DNA of 64,000 bases. Origin: an uncultured Campylobacter sp. (lineage in GTDB: Bacteria; Campylobacterota; Campylobacteria; Campylobacterales; Campylobacteraceae). The stretch is taken from NCBI RefSeq assembly GCF_905373215.1, contig NZ_CAJPRT010000003.1, positions 1 through 64,000 of the forward strand, read 5' to 3'. The position numbers and the translations under genes are program-made. The notes under the pieces are model-generated. The model did not search any database and was not told the DNA's origin. It saw only the letters and a program-made list of their open reading frames with translations. Below, in pieces: positions 36,910 through 45,541 of the stretch (positions are counted from its first letter, which is position 1; every line of letters begins with the position of its first letter).

Positions 36910-37570
36910 GGTCGTAGTAGACCGCTTTTCGCGCTCGCGCCTGCTTTTCGGCGAGGATTTCGCACGATTGCAAAGCGCTAAAATTTTAATCTGCGGCTGC
37001 GGCGGCGTGGGCGGAGCGGCGATAGAGGCGCTGTACCGCAGCGGCGCGGTAAATCTAAGCGTGATCGATTGCGATCGCTTCGAGATCACCAATCAAAACC
37101 GCCAGCTTGGAAGCGAGCACCTAGGCGAGCTAAAATGCGAGGTTTTCGCGCGCAAATTTAAAGGCATGACGCCGATCGTCGCTAGGATCGATGAGGAATT
37201 TTTGTCGGAATTTGATCTGGCGCAATTTGATTTCATAATCGACGCGATCGACGATGTGGGCGCTAAGATCGCGCTTGCGCTGCGCTGTAGCGAGGCGGGC
37301 GTAGACTTCGTAAGCTCGATGGGCGGCGCAAAGAGGCTCGATCCCTCTAAAATCGAAATCCGCTCAATCTGGCGGACGCAAGGCGATCCGCTCGCGCGCA
37401 AGATCAGATCTGAGCTGCGAAAGCGCGGCTTTGCGGGCGATTTTGACGTCGTCTGCTCAAGCGAGCCGCCGCGCGTCAAATCAATGGGCAGCTTCATGGG
37501 CGTGACCGCGAGCTTCGGGCTTTTCATCGCAAGCTACGTCGTGCGCAGGCTGATAGGCGATCAGGCTTAA
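36902..37570 (+). CDS. tcdA: ThiF-family tRNA threonylcarbamoyladenosine dehydratase-like protein
   Basis: A 222-residue E1-like enzyme: RSRLLFGEDFARLQSAKILI, the ATP loop CGCGGVGGAAIEAL, DCDRFEITNQNRQ, then DAIDDVGAKIALA and CSSEPP. This matches TcdA (CsdL/YgdL), which cyclises t6A37 in tRNA. The surE overlap suggests co-expression. MoeB or ThiF are less likely because the protein lacks the C-terminal zinc CxxC pairs in the usual place. Confidence 0.8.
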   Translation: MSEVVVDRFSRSRLLFGEDFARLQSAKILICGCGGVGGAAIEALYRSGAVNLSVIDCDRFEITNQNRQLGSEHLGELKCEVFARKFKGMTPIVARIDEEFLSEFDLAQFDFIIDAIDDVGAKIALALRCSEAGVDFVSSMGGAKRLDPSKIEIRSIWRTQGDPLARKIRSELRKRGFAGDFDVVCSSEPPRVKSMGSFMGVTASFGLFIASYVVRRLIGDQA

Positions 37571-38243
37571 CGCTTAAATTTCATAGCGTTTAGGATTGCG
37601 GCTCCGCCTGATCGTGTTTGGCGGTTAAATTTTAGATATTTTGAGCTTTGGATCCGAGCGTGCTCTGCGTGCGGTACGGCGCGGCCGGTGCTTTGCGGCG
37701 CGCGTGCGGTTAAAATTCAAAGGACGAAAGTGAAATTTTACCGGACGACGAAGATAAAATTTACTCGGCGCGAAGGTGAAATTTCATTCGCCGCGAAGGA
37801 TAAAATTTTATCCGCAAAGATCGGCGCTCACGCGCGAGATGAAATTTAAGGACCGCGCGAGCTACACGCGCATGCCGATGTATACGGCGCGCAGTTTTAA
37901 CAAGCCAGATAGCGGTCTAGGATTAAAAATTTAAATAGGCGGGTCGCGAGCTTGCTCGTGGGCGAAATTTTGATTAAATTAAGCTTGCGTGTATATTCTT
38001 TACGGCGAATTTTCATAGCAGCGCGGTAAAATTTTATCGCAGTTTTGCGCGCTTTTTGATGCAAAAAGAGGCGCACCCAGGCAAGTAAAACCAAATCAGC
38101 GCGCATCGGCCGCCGCGCAGCGCCTAAATAAGCGTAAAGCGCAAGCAAGGCTCAAGCAAACGCAGCGGCAAGCTTACTTCTAAATTCCATTTTTTACCGC
38201 TCGCAAAAAGCGGAATTTAGAAATTTAATTTAAAGGAGCAGCG
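37571..38243. other. gene-free stretch with a tandem array
   Basis: Holds the array at 37721-37813. The minus-strand frame at 37897-38148 lacks a ribosome site and family resemblance. The nitroreductase ribosome site AAAGGAG is at its end. Confidence 0.5.
37721..37813. repeat. about 24-base tandem array with AAATTT cores
   Basis: AAATTT begins at 37733, 37757, 37779 and 37803 (intervals 24, 22, 24), with a fifth at 37842. Spacers share CGCGAAGG or GACGAAG. The fourth unit centre GATAAAATTTTATC is a perfect palindrome. Confidence 0.8.
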
Positions 38244-38741
38244 ATGAATGAAATTTTTACACGCACGAGCGTGCGGAATTTTACCGAAAAAATGCCGAGT
38301 GACGATCAGATCGAGCTCGTGCTAAAAGCCGCGATGCAAGCCCCTAGCGCGGGCAACCAACGCTCATGGGAGTTTTACGTAGTGCGCGATCGCACCGCGC
38401 TTACTCTACTTAGCAGCGTCGGCACCTACGGCGGCTGCACGAAGGATGCGCCGCTTGCGATCGTGGTCTGCACGCGCAAAAGCGGCTTAAAATTCCAGCC
38501 CTACGCTCGCTATGACTGCGCTTGTGCGGCAGAAAATCTTTGGCTGGCAGCGCACCATTTGGGGCTTGGCACCACGTGGCTGGGCGTAGCGCCCGATATT
38601 TACGCGATGGAGCGCGTAAGAGAAATCTTGGATCTGCCTGGGCATTTAGAGGCGTTTTGCATTATGCCTTTGGGCTTTCCGTCTCGCGTCACAAAGGCGC
38701 ATTCGCGCTTTGAGCCCGCCAAAATTCACTTCGTAGGCTAG
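38244..38741 (+). CDS. nitroreductase-family protein
   Basis: A 165-residue FMN enzyme: TRTSVRNFTEKMPSDDQIE, AAMQAPSAGNQRSWEF, the CACAAENLWLAAHHLGLGTTWLG segment and MPLGFPS. It probably reduces quinones, nitro compounds or flavins with NAD(P)H. It starts after AAAGGAG and is followed 2 bases later by modD. A link to molybdate genes is positional only. Substrate is unknown. Confidence 0.82.
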   Translation: MNEIFTRTSVRNFTEKMPSDDQIELVLKAAMQAPSAGNQRSWEFYVVRDRTALTLLSSVGTYGGCTKDAPLAIVVCTRKSGLKFQPYARYDCACAAENLWLAAHHLGLGTTWLGVAPDIYAMERVREILDLPGHLEAFCIMPLGFPSRVTKAHSRFEPAKIHFVG

Positions 38742-38743
38742 AG

Positions 38744-39595
38744 ATGTTTATTTCACAGAGTAAAATCGACGATCTTATCGCTAGCGACGGCGCGTTTTTG
38801 GACCTTACGACCGAGCTTTTGCAGGACTTCGTGGATTTAAACGCGCCCGCGCGACTTTCGATCGTAACGAGGCAGGATCTGATCTTTAGCGGCGGAGGAA
38901 TCGCGCGCGAAGTAGCGGCGCGCCTTGGTTGCGAGACGCAGCGGCTAGCGCGCGAGGGAAGCGCATTTTGCGCGGGGGATGAAATTTTTAGCGCGCAGGG
39001 AAGCTTCGAGAACCTCCATAAGGCTTGGAAGATCGTTCAGATCGTGTTTGAGTACTCCTGCAAAATTTCAACCTACGCATACGAGATGGTTGCTCTGATG
39101 CGAGAAGGTAATCCGCGCTGCGTGCTGGGCGCGACGCGCAAGAGCTTTCCTTTTGCGAAGGAGCTTTGCATAAATGCGCTGATCGCGGGCGGTGGGAGCA
39201 TGCACCGCCTGGGGCTGCACGACAGCGTCCTATTTTTTTCAAACCATATCCGCGCGTTTGCAAGCTTTAGCGAGTTTTGCGCGCAGATCGCTAAATTTAA
39301 AGAGCGCGCGCCCGAGCGAAAGATAATGATCGAAGTGGCGAGCGAGCGCGAATTTGGCGAGCTTTTAGGCTACGCACCCGATGCGATAATGTGCGATAAG
39401 ATGAGCCCGGGCGAGCTTAGAGCCTGCGTTTTGAGGCGAGATGAGACGGCGCCGCAGATTAAAATTTGCGCCGCCGGCGGTATAAATAAAAATAACTGCG
39501 CCGAGTTTGCAGCTACCGGCGCGGACGTGCTCGTAAGCTCGGCGGTTTGGAATCAGGGTGTGTGTGATCTTAGTGGAAAGATAGAGCTTATCTAA
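38744..39595 (+). CDS. modD: ModD, nicotinate-nucleotide pyrophosphorylase-like protein of molybdate loci
   Basis: A 283-residue type II phosphoribosyltransferase fold: DLTTELLQ, KIVQIVFEYSCKISTYAYEMV, LGATRKSFPFAKELC, RLGLHDSVLFFSNH, IMIEVASEREF and ICAAGGINKNNCAEFAATGADVLVSSA. These match ModD rather than NadC: the KxxPGxR region reads GATRKSFPF and the Lys/His set is altered. ModD proteins occur with molybdate transporters but their reaction is unproven. The nitroreductase and modA flank it. Confidence 0.82.
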   Translation: MFISQSKIDDLIASDGAFLDLTTELLQDFVDLNAPARLSIVTRQDLIFSGGGIAREVAARLGCETQRLAREGSAFCAGDEIFSAQGSFENLHKAWKIVQIVFEYSCKISTYAYEMVALMREGNPRCVLGATRKSFPFAKELCINALIAGGGSMHRLGLHDSVLFFSNHIRAFASFSEFCAQIAKFKERAPERKIMIEVASEREFGELLGYAPDAIMCDKMSPGELRACVLRRDETAPQIKICAAGGINKNNCAEFAATGADVLVSSAVWNQGVCDLSGKIELI

Positions 39596-39610
39596 ATATT
39601 AAATTTTAAT

Positions 39611-39616
39611 TATAAT
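39611..39616 (+). promoter_or_regulatory. TATAAT -10 box upstream of modA
   Basis: A perfect TATAAT with upstream TTTTAAT lies 97 bases before the modA ATG. A hairpin follows at 39634, so the leader may be attenuated or the hairpin may end the modD transcript. Confidence 0.45.
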
Positions 39617-39633
39617 GCAGGCTGTGCGCCTTG

Positions 39634-39653
39634 GATCCGCAAAAAAGCGGGAT
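39634..39653 (+). terminator. hairpin in the modD-modA gap
   Basis: GATCCGC and GCGGGAT pair with one bulge around AAAAAA, followed by TTATTAAT. It is a weak terminator or leader structure. Confidence 0.3.
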
Positions 39654-39712
39654 TTATTAATAAATAAGAGTATATTTTGTAGAATTCTTAAAATTTCAAA
39701 AAAAGGATTTTC

Positions 39713-40414
39713 ATGAAAAAAATTGCTTTTATTTTAGCACTTGCGGCAAGCGTTTCGTTCTGCGCGGATCAGCTGATAATCGCAGCCGGCGGCGGATACA
39801 AAAAGCCCGTCTCGGCCGTGATCGAAAATTTGAAAAAAGAGGGCATGGACGTGGCGGGATCGTTTGCCAACCTCGGCCAGCTCGTCATTCAATCGCGCGA
39901 GAATAAAATTTCATTCATCGTGGGCGACGAGGCGTTTTTGAAAAGAAGCGATCTAAATATCACTAAATTTGAACGCGTCGGCCGCGGCACGCTTGCTTTG
40001 GTGACGCCGAAAAATATCAAAATAAACGATGTCTCAGAGATCGCAAAGTTCGATAAAATCGCGATGCCCGATCCTAAAAAGGCGATTTACGGTATCAGGA
40101 CGAACGAGTTTTTACAAAACGCCAAGATGGAGCCGGTAAAAGATAAAATTTTAGCCGTCGCGGGCGTGCCGCAGGTAGTCGCTTACGTCATCAACGGCGA
40201 GGTGCAGGCGGGCTTTATCAACAGCACCGAAGCGGTCGCCAAAAAAGATGAGTTCGGCTCGATCATCTACATCGACGAGAGCCTCTACAGCCCCGCATAC
40301 ATCGGCATCGCAAGGCTTGGCGCGTGCGGCGATGAAGCGCTTTGCGAAAAGGTGATGGAGGAGTTTAAATCGGACCGCTCAAAAGAGATTTTTTCAAAAT
40401 TCGGTCTTAAATGA
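39713..40414 (+). CDS. modA: molybdate ABC transporter substrate-binding protein
   Basis: A signal peptide (MKKIAFILALAASVSFC) precedes a 215-residue type II binding protein: LIIAAGGGYKKPVSAVIENL, FVGRGTLALVTPK-like residues (ERVGRGTLALVTPKN), IAMPDPKKAIYG and VAYVINGEVQAGFINSTEAV. These positions match ModA. It overlaps modB by 4 bases. Molybdate versus tungstate cannot be separated by eye. The gene is on the plus strand after modD. Confidence 0.82.
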   Translation: MKKIAFILALAASVSFCADQLIIAAGGGYKKPVSAVIENLKKEGMDVAGSFANLGQLVIQSRENKISFIVGDEAFLKRSDLNITKFERVGRGTLALVTPKNIKINDVSEIAKFDKIAMPDPKKAIYGIRTNEFLQNAKMEPVKDKILAVAGVPQVVAYVINGEVQAGFINSTEAVAKKDEFGSIIYIDESLYSPAYIGIARLGACGDEALCEKVMEEFKSDRSKEIFSKFGLK

Positions 40415-41079
40415 GCGACATCGCTTGGATCGCGCATCCTCTGATACTAAGCGTCAAAGCCCTGTTTTGCAGCTTTTTGCTGCTGATTTCAATAGGGCTA
40501 GCAATTTCATATTTTTTAGCTTTCAGCAAATCTAAATTTAAAAAGATCGTCGAAATTTTAGTGATTTTTCCGCTCATCTTCCCGCCGATCGCGACGGGAT
40601 TTTTGCTGCTTTATGTTTTTGGGAAGAGCGGATTTATCGGCTCTGCGTTAAATTTAGACATCGTTTTTAACTTCTCTTCATTGGTAATCGCCGCATTTTT
40701 GGTCGGGCTGCCGCTGTTTGTAAAGCCCGTATGCGCGAGCTTTGAGCTATTTCCGAAGAGCCTAATCGAAGCCGCGCAAATTTTAGGCAAAAATAGAGCT
40801 CAAATTTTCCTCTTCGTCATCCTTCCTAGCTCGCTTAAAACGCTCGGCTCCGCACTCATTTTAGCGCTCTCGCGCGGGCTTGGCGAAGTGGGTATCACGC
40901 TGATGCTAGGCGGAAATATCGTTGGTAAAACCGACACGTTAGGCCTTGCGATCTACAACGCCGTGTATGACGGAGAAAACGAGCGGGCGCTGATTTTAAG
41001 CGTTTTGCTCGTAATTTTCAGCCTGATTTTATTCTTCGCGATAAGCCTTTTAGATAAAAAGCGAAATTTATCTAAATAA
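40411..41079 (+). CDS. modB: molybdate ABC transporter permease
   Basis: A 222-residue inner-membrane permease with five or six helices and the ATPase-coupling EAA loop EAAQILGKNRAQIFLFVILPSSL, then GLGEVGITLMLGGNIVGKTDTL typical of ModB/CysT permeases. It pairs with modA by a 4-base overlap. The ATPase gene modC is not downstream (sodC follows) nor anywhere else in the window. Confidence 0.87.
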   Translation: MSDIAWIAHPLILSVKALFCSFLLLISIGLAISYFLAFSKSKFKKIVEILVIFPLIFPPIATGFLLLYVFGKSGFIGSALNLDIVFNFSSLVIAAFLVGLPLFVKPVCASFELFPKSLIEAAQILGKNRAQIFLFVILPSSLKTLGSALILALSRGLGEVGITLMLGGNIVGKTDTLGLAIYNAVYDGENERALILSVLLVIFSLILFFAISLLDKKRNLSK

Positions 41080-41107
41080 GAAAAATTATTTTTTAAGTAT
41101 TTTTGGA

Positions 41108-41113
41108 TAAAAT
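41108..41113 (+). promoter_or_regulatory. -10-like TAAAAT for sodC
   Basis: TAAAAT in GGATAAAATTGC lies 31 bases before the sodC start, preceded by the T-rich AAGTATTTTT typical of epsilonproteobacterial promoters. Confidence 0.4.
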
Positions 41114-41144
41114 TGCACTCACATTTCATTTTAAAGGATTTTTC

Positions 41145-41690
41145 ATGAAGAAATTTTTAATTTCATCAATTTTAGTCGCAAGCGCTTTAGTCGCTCACGA
41201 GCACGGCGATATGCAAAATTTCGATCCTAAGACGGGCAAGCACCTCGTCATCACGATGGAGCAGCTAGGCGAGAAGGGTAACGTGAGCGTAGGCGAGGTC
41301 GTAGCGGTCGAGACGAACTACGGAGTGGCGTTTTTCCCGAATTTAAAGGGTCTTACTAGCGGCGTGCACGGCTTTCACGTACATCAAAATGCCGACTGCG
41401 GCGCGACTGAGAAGGGCTTAGGCATGAAAGCTGGCGGCCACTGGGATCCGAGCGACACCAAAAAGCACTCGTTTGCTTGGGATGACGGCGGTCACAAGGG
41501 CGATCTGCCTGCGCTTTTCGTTGACGCAGAGGGCAATGCGGTCTATCCGGTGCTGGCTCCGAAGATCAAGAGCTTAGATGAGCTAAAGGGCCACTCGCTA
41601 ATGGTTCACGTCGGCGGCGATAACCACAGCGACCATCCGAAACCGCTCGGCGGCGGCGGCGCTAGAATGGTCTGCGGCGTTATAAAATAA
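41145..41690 (+). CDS. sodC: periplasmic Cu/Zn superoxide dismutase
   Basis: The start [20 protein letters not shown] at 41145 follows AAAGGAT; the longer frame has no ribosome site. A signal peptide leads a 160-residue enzyme with [12 protein letters not shown] (copper His pair), [32 protein letters not shown] zinc ligands, [16 protein letters not shown] and the terminal GARMVCGVI whose Cys closes the disulphide. It dismutates superoxide in the periplasm. A strong hairpin follows the stop. Confidence 0.95.
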   Translation: MKKFLISSILVASALVAHEHGDMQNFDPKTGKHLVITMEQLGEKGNVSVGEVVAVETNYGVAFFPNLKGLTSGVHGFHVHQNADCGATEKGLGMKAGGHWDPSDTKKHSFAWDDGGHKGDLPALFVDAEGNAVYPVLAPKIKSLDELKGHSLMVHVGGDNHSDHPKPLGGGGARMVCGVIK

Positions 41691-41696
41691 GCTTCG

Positions 41697-41723
41697 TTGC
41701 GGATGAAATTTAATCATCCGCAA
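41697..41723 (+). terminator. rho-independent-like terminator after sodC
   Basis: TTGCGGATGA and TCATCCGCAA form a perfect 10-bp stem around AATTTAA, followed by TTTCT, 6 bases after the sodC stop. Confidence 0.75.
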
Positions 41724-42091
41724 TTTCTAAGTATGTCCGCTCTGCGGTTAAATTTACGCGATGAAATTTCGCCGTCCGCAGCGCCGAGATACGCCCGCTT
41801 TGCCGTTAAATTTACACGCGGCGAGCTTTTGATACAACCTATGCAGCGCGAATTTATGCTAAATTTACGCGCTGCGCACCTCTTGCCTTCCGCTTAAAAT
41901 TTTAAAATTTAGCCTTGTTTGCACGCATTGTGCTTCCGCTTTGTTTTTGCCGCAGCGGCGTAAAGTTTTCTAAATTTAAATCAGGGCTCTAAATTTACGA
42001 CGCCGAGCTATTTTGGCGGCGCGAGAGCTCACTTAACTTTTTCTTCACGACTTTTTCCTACAATCACGCTAACTTTCACAAAGGAGAGAGA
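41724..42091. other. gene-free stretch before the DUF1104 gene
   Basis: Contains AAATTT cores (41750, 41764 and later) and no credible ORF; the frame at 41697-41897 runs through the terminator. The last 40 bases hold a T-rich promoter region for the gene at 42092. Confidence 0.45.
42059..42064 (+). promoter_or_regulatory. -10-like TACAAT for the DUF1104 gene
   Basis: TACAAT follows CTTAACTTTTTCTTCACGAC and lies 28 bases before the ATG; the ribosome site is AAAGGAGAG. The T-rich upstream could include a response-regulator site, but this is not shown. Confidence 0.4.
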
Positions 42092-42625
42092 ATGAAAAAG
42101 ATTGTTTTAGCAAGCGTTTTAGTTGCGGGCGTGCTGTTCGCCGCAGATTTTAGCTCAAGCACCCCCGAGCAGATCAATGCCGTAGTCGCCGGCGCGGATG
42201 CCAAGAGTTTAAGCGAAGCGGCGTTTGAGATCGATAAGCGCGCAGGCGAGCTAAGGGCGCAGGCAAGGGATCTCAAGCGCGGATTTAAGACGGAGTTTAA
42301 AAAGAAACTGGACGCTATGAGCGTCGAGGATCGCGAGAAATTCCTAGACGAGTTTAGAAAAAACTATAACGCCCAGGCGGGCAAGCTAAGCGTCGAGCAG
42401 GCGGATAGACTGGATATCGAGCTCAAAGATCGCGGTAATTTCGGCAAATTTAAAAGGCCTGCTCATGGGTTCGGTCCGCACAGATCGCAGATGGCACCCG
42501 GCGAGTGCGGTCATATGCCGCCTAAAGGAATGCGCGACGGCGCGGGTCCGGCAATGCCGCCAAGAGACGCGATGCCGTGCAATCAAAACGCGGGCGCCGC
42601 TGTGTACCCTATGACGCAGCAATAG
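42092..42625 (+). CDS. periplasmic DUF1104-type protein with a Met/His/Pro-rich tail
   Basis: A signal peptide (MKKIVLASVLVAGVLFA) is followed by a helical domain (PEQINAVVAGADAKSLSEAA, EIDKRAGELRAQARDL, KKLDAMSVEDREKFLDEFRK) of the kind called DUF1104 in Campylobacter. The last ~45 residues are Met/His/Pro/Cys-rich (RSQMAPGECGHMPPKGM, MPPRDAMPC), suggesting metal, perhaps copper, binding. It resembles CpxP/Spy-like stress chaperones in layout. It precedes a two-component system by about 300 bases, so it may be its target. Function is inferred only. Confidence 0.65.
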   Translation: MKKIVLASVLVAGVLFAADFSSSTPEQINAVVAGADAKSLSEAAFEIDKRAGELRAQARDLKRGFKTEFKKKLDAMSVEDREKFLDEFRKNYNAQAGKLSVEQADRLDIELKDRGNFGKFKRPAHGFGPHRSQMAPGECGHMPPKGMRDGAGPAMPPRDAMPCNQNAGAAVYPMTQQ

Positions 42626-42632
42626 CCGCCCG

Positions 42633-42668
42633 CGCGCAAACTATTTAGTTCCGGGCAGCATTTGCGCG
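42633..42668 (+). terminator. hairpin after the DUF1104 gene
   Basis: CGCGCAAA pairs with TTTGCGCG across a 20-base loop and is followed by GAATTTTA. It is a possible terminator. Confidence 0.35.
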
Positions 42669-42932
42669 GAATTTTAAAGCCCGGCGTTTTGCCTGTAAAT
42701 TTTAAAATTCCGCGGCGCGAAAATTTTATATCGTAAAATTTTAGCCTCTTGCGCCGCTTTGCGCACTGCGCAAATTAATTACTAGGCGAGCAATCTAAAT
42801 TTACGAAGCGTGCCTTAGAGCCAAGACGCGCCGTTTTCGCCAAGATAAAATTTGCCGCGAAATTTTGCAATTAAATTTTACGTGGAATTTCACAGGGTAT
42901 AATTTCAAAAATTCTACGCAAGGAGGCGGGCC
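42669..42932. other. gene-free control region of the two-component system
   Basis: Several AAATTT cores and a clear TATAAT box (42898) lie before the response-regulator start. No ORF is present. Confidence 0.5.
42898..42903 (+). promoter_or_regulatory. TATAAT -10 box for the response-regulator gene
   Basis: GGGTATAATTTC lies 30 bases before the ATG at 42933, and AAGGAGG is the ribosome site. The box is consensus. Confidence 0.5.
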
Positions 42933-43595
42933 ATGGCAAGAGTTTTGATCGTCGAGGACGAGGGGATGCTGCTAGATATGATGTGCACCTACATGCGCGG
43001 CGCGGGGCACGAGGTAAGCGGCAGCAAAAGCTACGACGAGGCGCTTTCATTAGCATACGAAAAAAGCTTCGATCTGTGGATCTTCGACGTCAAAATCATC
43101 GGCGGTAACGGCTTTGCGCTACTTCGCGAGCTGCGCGAGGCAGGGCGCGGCGCTCCGTGCATTTTCACGACGTCGCTAAACACTCTGCAAGACGTTGAAA
43201 GCGGCTTTGGAAGCGGCTGCGACGACTACCTAAAAAAGCCCTTCGAACTAAAAGAGCTGGCTCTGCGCGCGGATAATCTGCTAAAGCGTACCTTCGTCCA
43301 CAACGCCGCCCTGCACGAAAATATCGGCGGAGGTTTTAGCTTCGATATGGCTCAGCGCGCGCTATATCATGCAGACAGGCTCGTGCCGATGCCGCAAAAG
43401 CAGGCGCGGCTTCTTGCTCTGCTTCTGAAAAACCGCGATAAGCTCCTTAGTAAAGATGAAATTTTCGCCGCGCTGTGGGACTACGACGAAAGTCCGAGCG
43501 AGCTTAGCTTGCGCGTTTATATTGCGGAGCTGCGAAAAATTTTGGGTAAGGATCGCATCATAAACGCTTCCAAGCTCGGCTACAAATATCTTTAG
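42933..43595 (+). CDS. OmpR-family response regulator
   Basis: A 220-residue protein: receiver domain with acidic pocket VEDE, phospho-acceptor Asp52 in LWIFDVKI, and the LKKPFE lysine; then a winged-helix domain (MPQKQARLLALLLKNRDKLLSKDEIFAAL, SLRVYIAELRKILGKDRI). It binds DNA when phosphorylated by the kinase 9 bases downstream. Targets may include the DUF1104 gene upstream (inference). Confidence 0.9.
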   Translation: MARVLIVEDEGMLLDMMCTYMRGAGHEVSGSKSYDEALSLAYEKSFDLWIFDVKIIGGNGFALLRELREAGRGAPCIFTTSLNTLQDVESGFGSGCDDYLKKPFELKELALRADNLLKRTFVHNAALHENIGGGFSFDMAQRALYHADRLVPMPQKQARLLALLLKNRDKLLSKDEIFAALWDYDESPSELSLRVYIAELRKILGKDRIINASKLGYKYL

Positions 43596-43604
43596 GAGCG
43601 CGCC

Positions 43605-44711
43605 GTGTCCAAAATGCGTCAAATTCTACCTATTTTTTTACTCTACACGCTTACTAGCGTCTTGTTTTTGGCGCTGGTAAGCAGTGTATTTTACGAGCGG
43701 GAGAAGTTTTTTATCGCGGATCGCGATGCCTTTGCGATCAGGGATTTTAAACACGGCTTAGAGGCTAAGCTCACTCGCGGCGGGCGCCTAAAAGAGAGCG
43801 ATTTCGACGCTATGCAGGCATACGCGGCGGATCTGAATAGCAGCGATGAGATCGCGCGGGATTTTGAGCCGAGGGACGGCGCGCCGCGCGTGTATATGGA
43901 GGGGTCTGGCAGGATTGAGCAGTTTAATCTCACCGCCAGGGACGGCACGGAGTACTACGTAGCGATCAAAACGGAGGCGCTTGAGGGCAAGCTCGCGGCA
44001 CTGAAGCTTAAAATTTTAGCCGCGAGCGCGCTTATTTTGGCGCTTATTTTGCTGATCGCGTATTTTATCATCCGCCTTTCGCTGCGCCCGCTTTATGAAA
44101 AGATCGAGTTTCTAAATGGCTTCATCCGCGATACGACGCACGAGATCAAGACGCCTCTTAGCGTGATTTTGATGAGTATCGAGCTTTTTGAAACCGAGCC
44201 GAAAAAATATCTAGGCAATATCAAGGCGGGCGCAAATACGATAAACGCATTGTTTGAGGATCTAACCGTGCTAAGCTTAAACAAAAGCGGCAGCGGGCGA
44301 GAGGTAAATTTAGGCGAGCTGTTGCAAAGCCGTACCAGGTATTTCGGCGTCGCTGCGGAGCAAAAGCGCATAAATCTAAGCGCCGATCTGCGCCCGGTAG
44401 CCTTTTGTGCGGATGAGTTTAAACTGCGAAAAATCATCGATAATCTGCTTGGCAACGCGATAAAATATTGCGACGAGCTCGGCTGCGTCGAGGTGAGTCT
44501 GCGCGAGCGTTCGCTTCGCATCAAAAACAGCGGTGCTGGCATCGCGCAGCAAAATTTGCCGCATATTTTTGAGCTTTACACCCGCTTTGACGAACGTAAC
44601 GGCGGCTTTGGCATCGGACTTTTTATCGCTAAAAAATACTGCGACGAGCTCGGGCTTAAAATTTCGTGCGATAGCAACGAGGACTGGACGGAATTTGAGG
44701 TGAAATTTTAA
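43605..44711 (+). CDS. sensor histidine kinase
   Basis: A 368-residue inner-membrane kinase: N-terminal helix (ILPIFLLYTLTSVLFLALVSS), a short periplasmic domain of ~100 residues, a second helix (ILAASALILALILLIAYFII), the H box DTTHEIKTPLSVIL with His179, the N box KIIDNLLGNAIKYC and the G box GGFGIGLFIAKKYC. The start is taken with GAGCGCGCC upstream, likely coupled to the regulator. The signal sensed is unknown; a role in envelope or metal stress is suggested by the neighbour. Confidence 0.9.
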   Translation: MSKMRQILPIFLLYTLTSVLFLALVSSVFYEREKFFIADRDAFAIRDFKHGLEAKLTRGGRLKESDFDAMQAYAADLNSSDEIARDFEPRDGAPRVYMEGSGRIEQFNLTARDGTEYYVAIKTEALEGKLAALKLKILAASALILALILLIAYFIIRLSLRPLYEKIEFLNGFIRDTTHEIKTPLSVILMSIELFETEPKKYLGNIKAGANTINALFEDLTVLSLNKSGSGREVNLGELLQSRTRYFGVAAEQKRINLSADLRPVAFCADEFKLRKIIDNLLGNAIKYCDELGCVEVSLRERSLRIKNSGAGIAQQNLPHIFELYTRFDERNGGFGIGLFIAKKYCDELGLKISCDSNEDWTEFEVKF

Positions 44712-44919
44712 CTTTACCCAAATAAAATTCTGCGCGAACGAAATTTTAGCGGGCGGGCTTGCTAGGCTTAACCGCGTAGGTTTAAATTTAGCTAGTGATT
44801 CCGTTCGTAAAAATTTGCGCTAGGTTATAATTTGACGGCGGAATTTATGCATGCAATTCGGTCGCGCTCGCAAAATTTCGCCCGCCGGTTTGCAGAATAC
44901 AAAGCGTAAAATTCTAAGG

Positions 44920-45029
44920 AATTTCGTGAAATTTTATTTGGACGCGGGCAAGATTGCGGCGGCTACGGATAAAATTTGCAGCAGCTTAGATAAAATCGCA
45001 CGCGACAATCGGCAAAATTTCACGAAATT
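44920..45029. repeat. 16-base inverted repeat with a 78-base loop
   Basis: AATTTCGTGAAATTTT at 44920-44935 is matched by AAAATTTCACGAAATT at 45014-45029. Both arms contain the AAATTT core. Confidence 0.65.
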
Positions 45030-45445
45030 TCACCGTGTACCGATTGGGTTCGCCCTTGCTAGGCTGCCTCATACGCGCCGTATTCATAGCTAGTGCAAAA
45101 GGCGGCATCGTTTTGGGTTTTGATACTAAAGAGAACACATATCCTGCTTCTCATTCTTGCCGCTCGGTGCGTTGGCGTGGATTACGCGCGGGTAAATTTA
45201 AAATTTAGCTCCGCCCCGTCGAAGTGAAGTTTTATTGAAACGAGCGGCGCAGCTATTTTAAGCGCGTAGCCGCCCTTCAAAATGCACTCCGATCTTTTTA
45301 AAGCACGCGGCAAATTTTAAAATTTGCGCGTAGGCAAAAGGGCAAAATTTGAGCGGTGAAGCTAGGTTTTATCGCTTTTAAATTTGACTTCGTCTTTCAT
45401 ATAAAATCAAATTCTGGGATTTTTGAATAAGCTATTAAATTTAAC

Positions 45446-45488
45446 CAAATTTGACCCCGCCCGAGTCAAAATAAGCGGGGCGAATTTG
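45446..45488 (-). terminator. hairpin downstream of the truncated peptidase copy
   Basis: CAAATTTGACCCCGC pairs with GCGGGGCGAATTTG (one mismatch and one bulge) around a 14-base loop. It lies 54 bases past the stop of the truncated copy, echoing the terminator at 48211. Confidence 0.55.
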
Positions 45489-45541
45489 ATCATTTCTCGC
45501 CGAGCGCTTCCCTGCTCTCTGCACTATTTGCTAAAATTCGA

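Larger units (their letters stand above)
44712..45541. other. long gene-free stretch with an inverted repeat and a hairpin
   Basis: The frame at 44851-45093 is not supported by a ribosome site. The stretch carries AAATTT cores, a 16-base inverted repeat (44920/45014) and a hairpin at 45446-45488 that parallels the terminator after the intact peptidase gene. Confidence 0.5.

Noticed and set aside
37897..38148. Minus-strand 83-codon ORF upstream of the nitroreductase
   Set aside because: No start signal and no family; the sequence is typical of the repeat-rich gaps.
44851..45093. 80-codon ORF containing the inverted repeat
   Set aside because: No ribosome site; the two arms of the inverted repeat give the apparent internal similarity.
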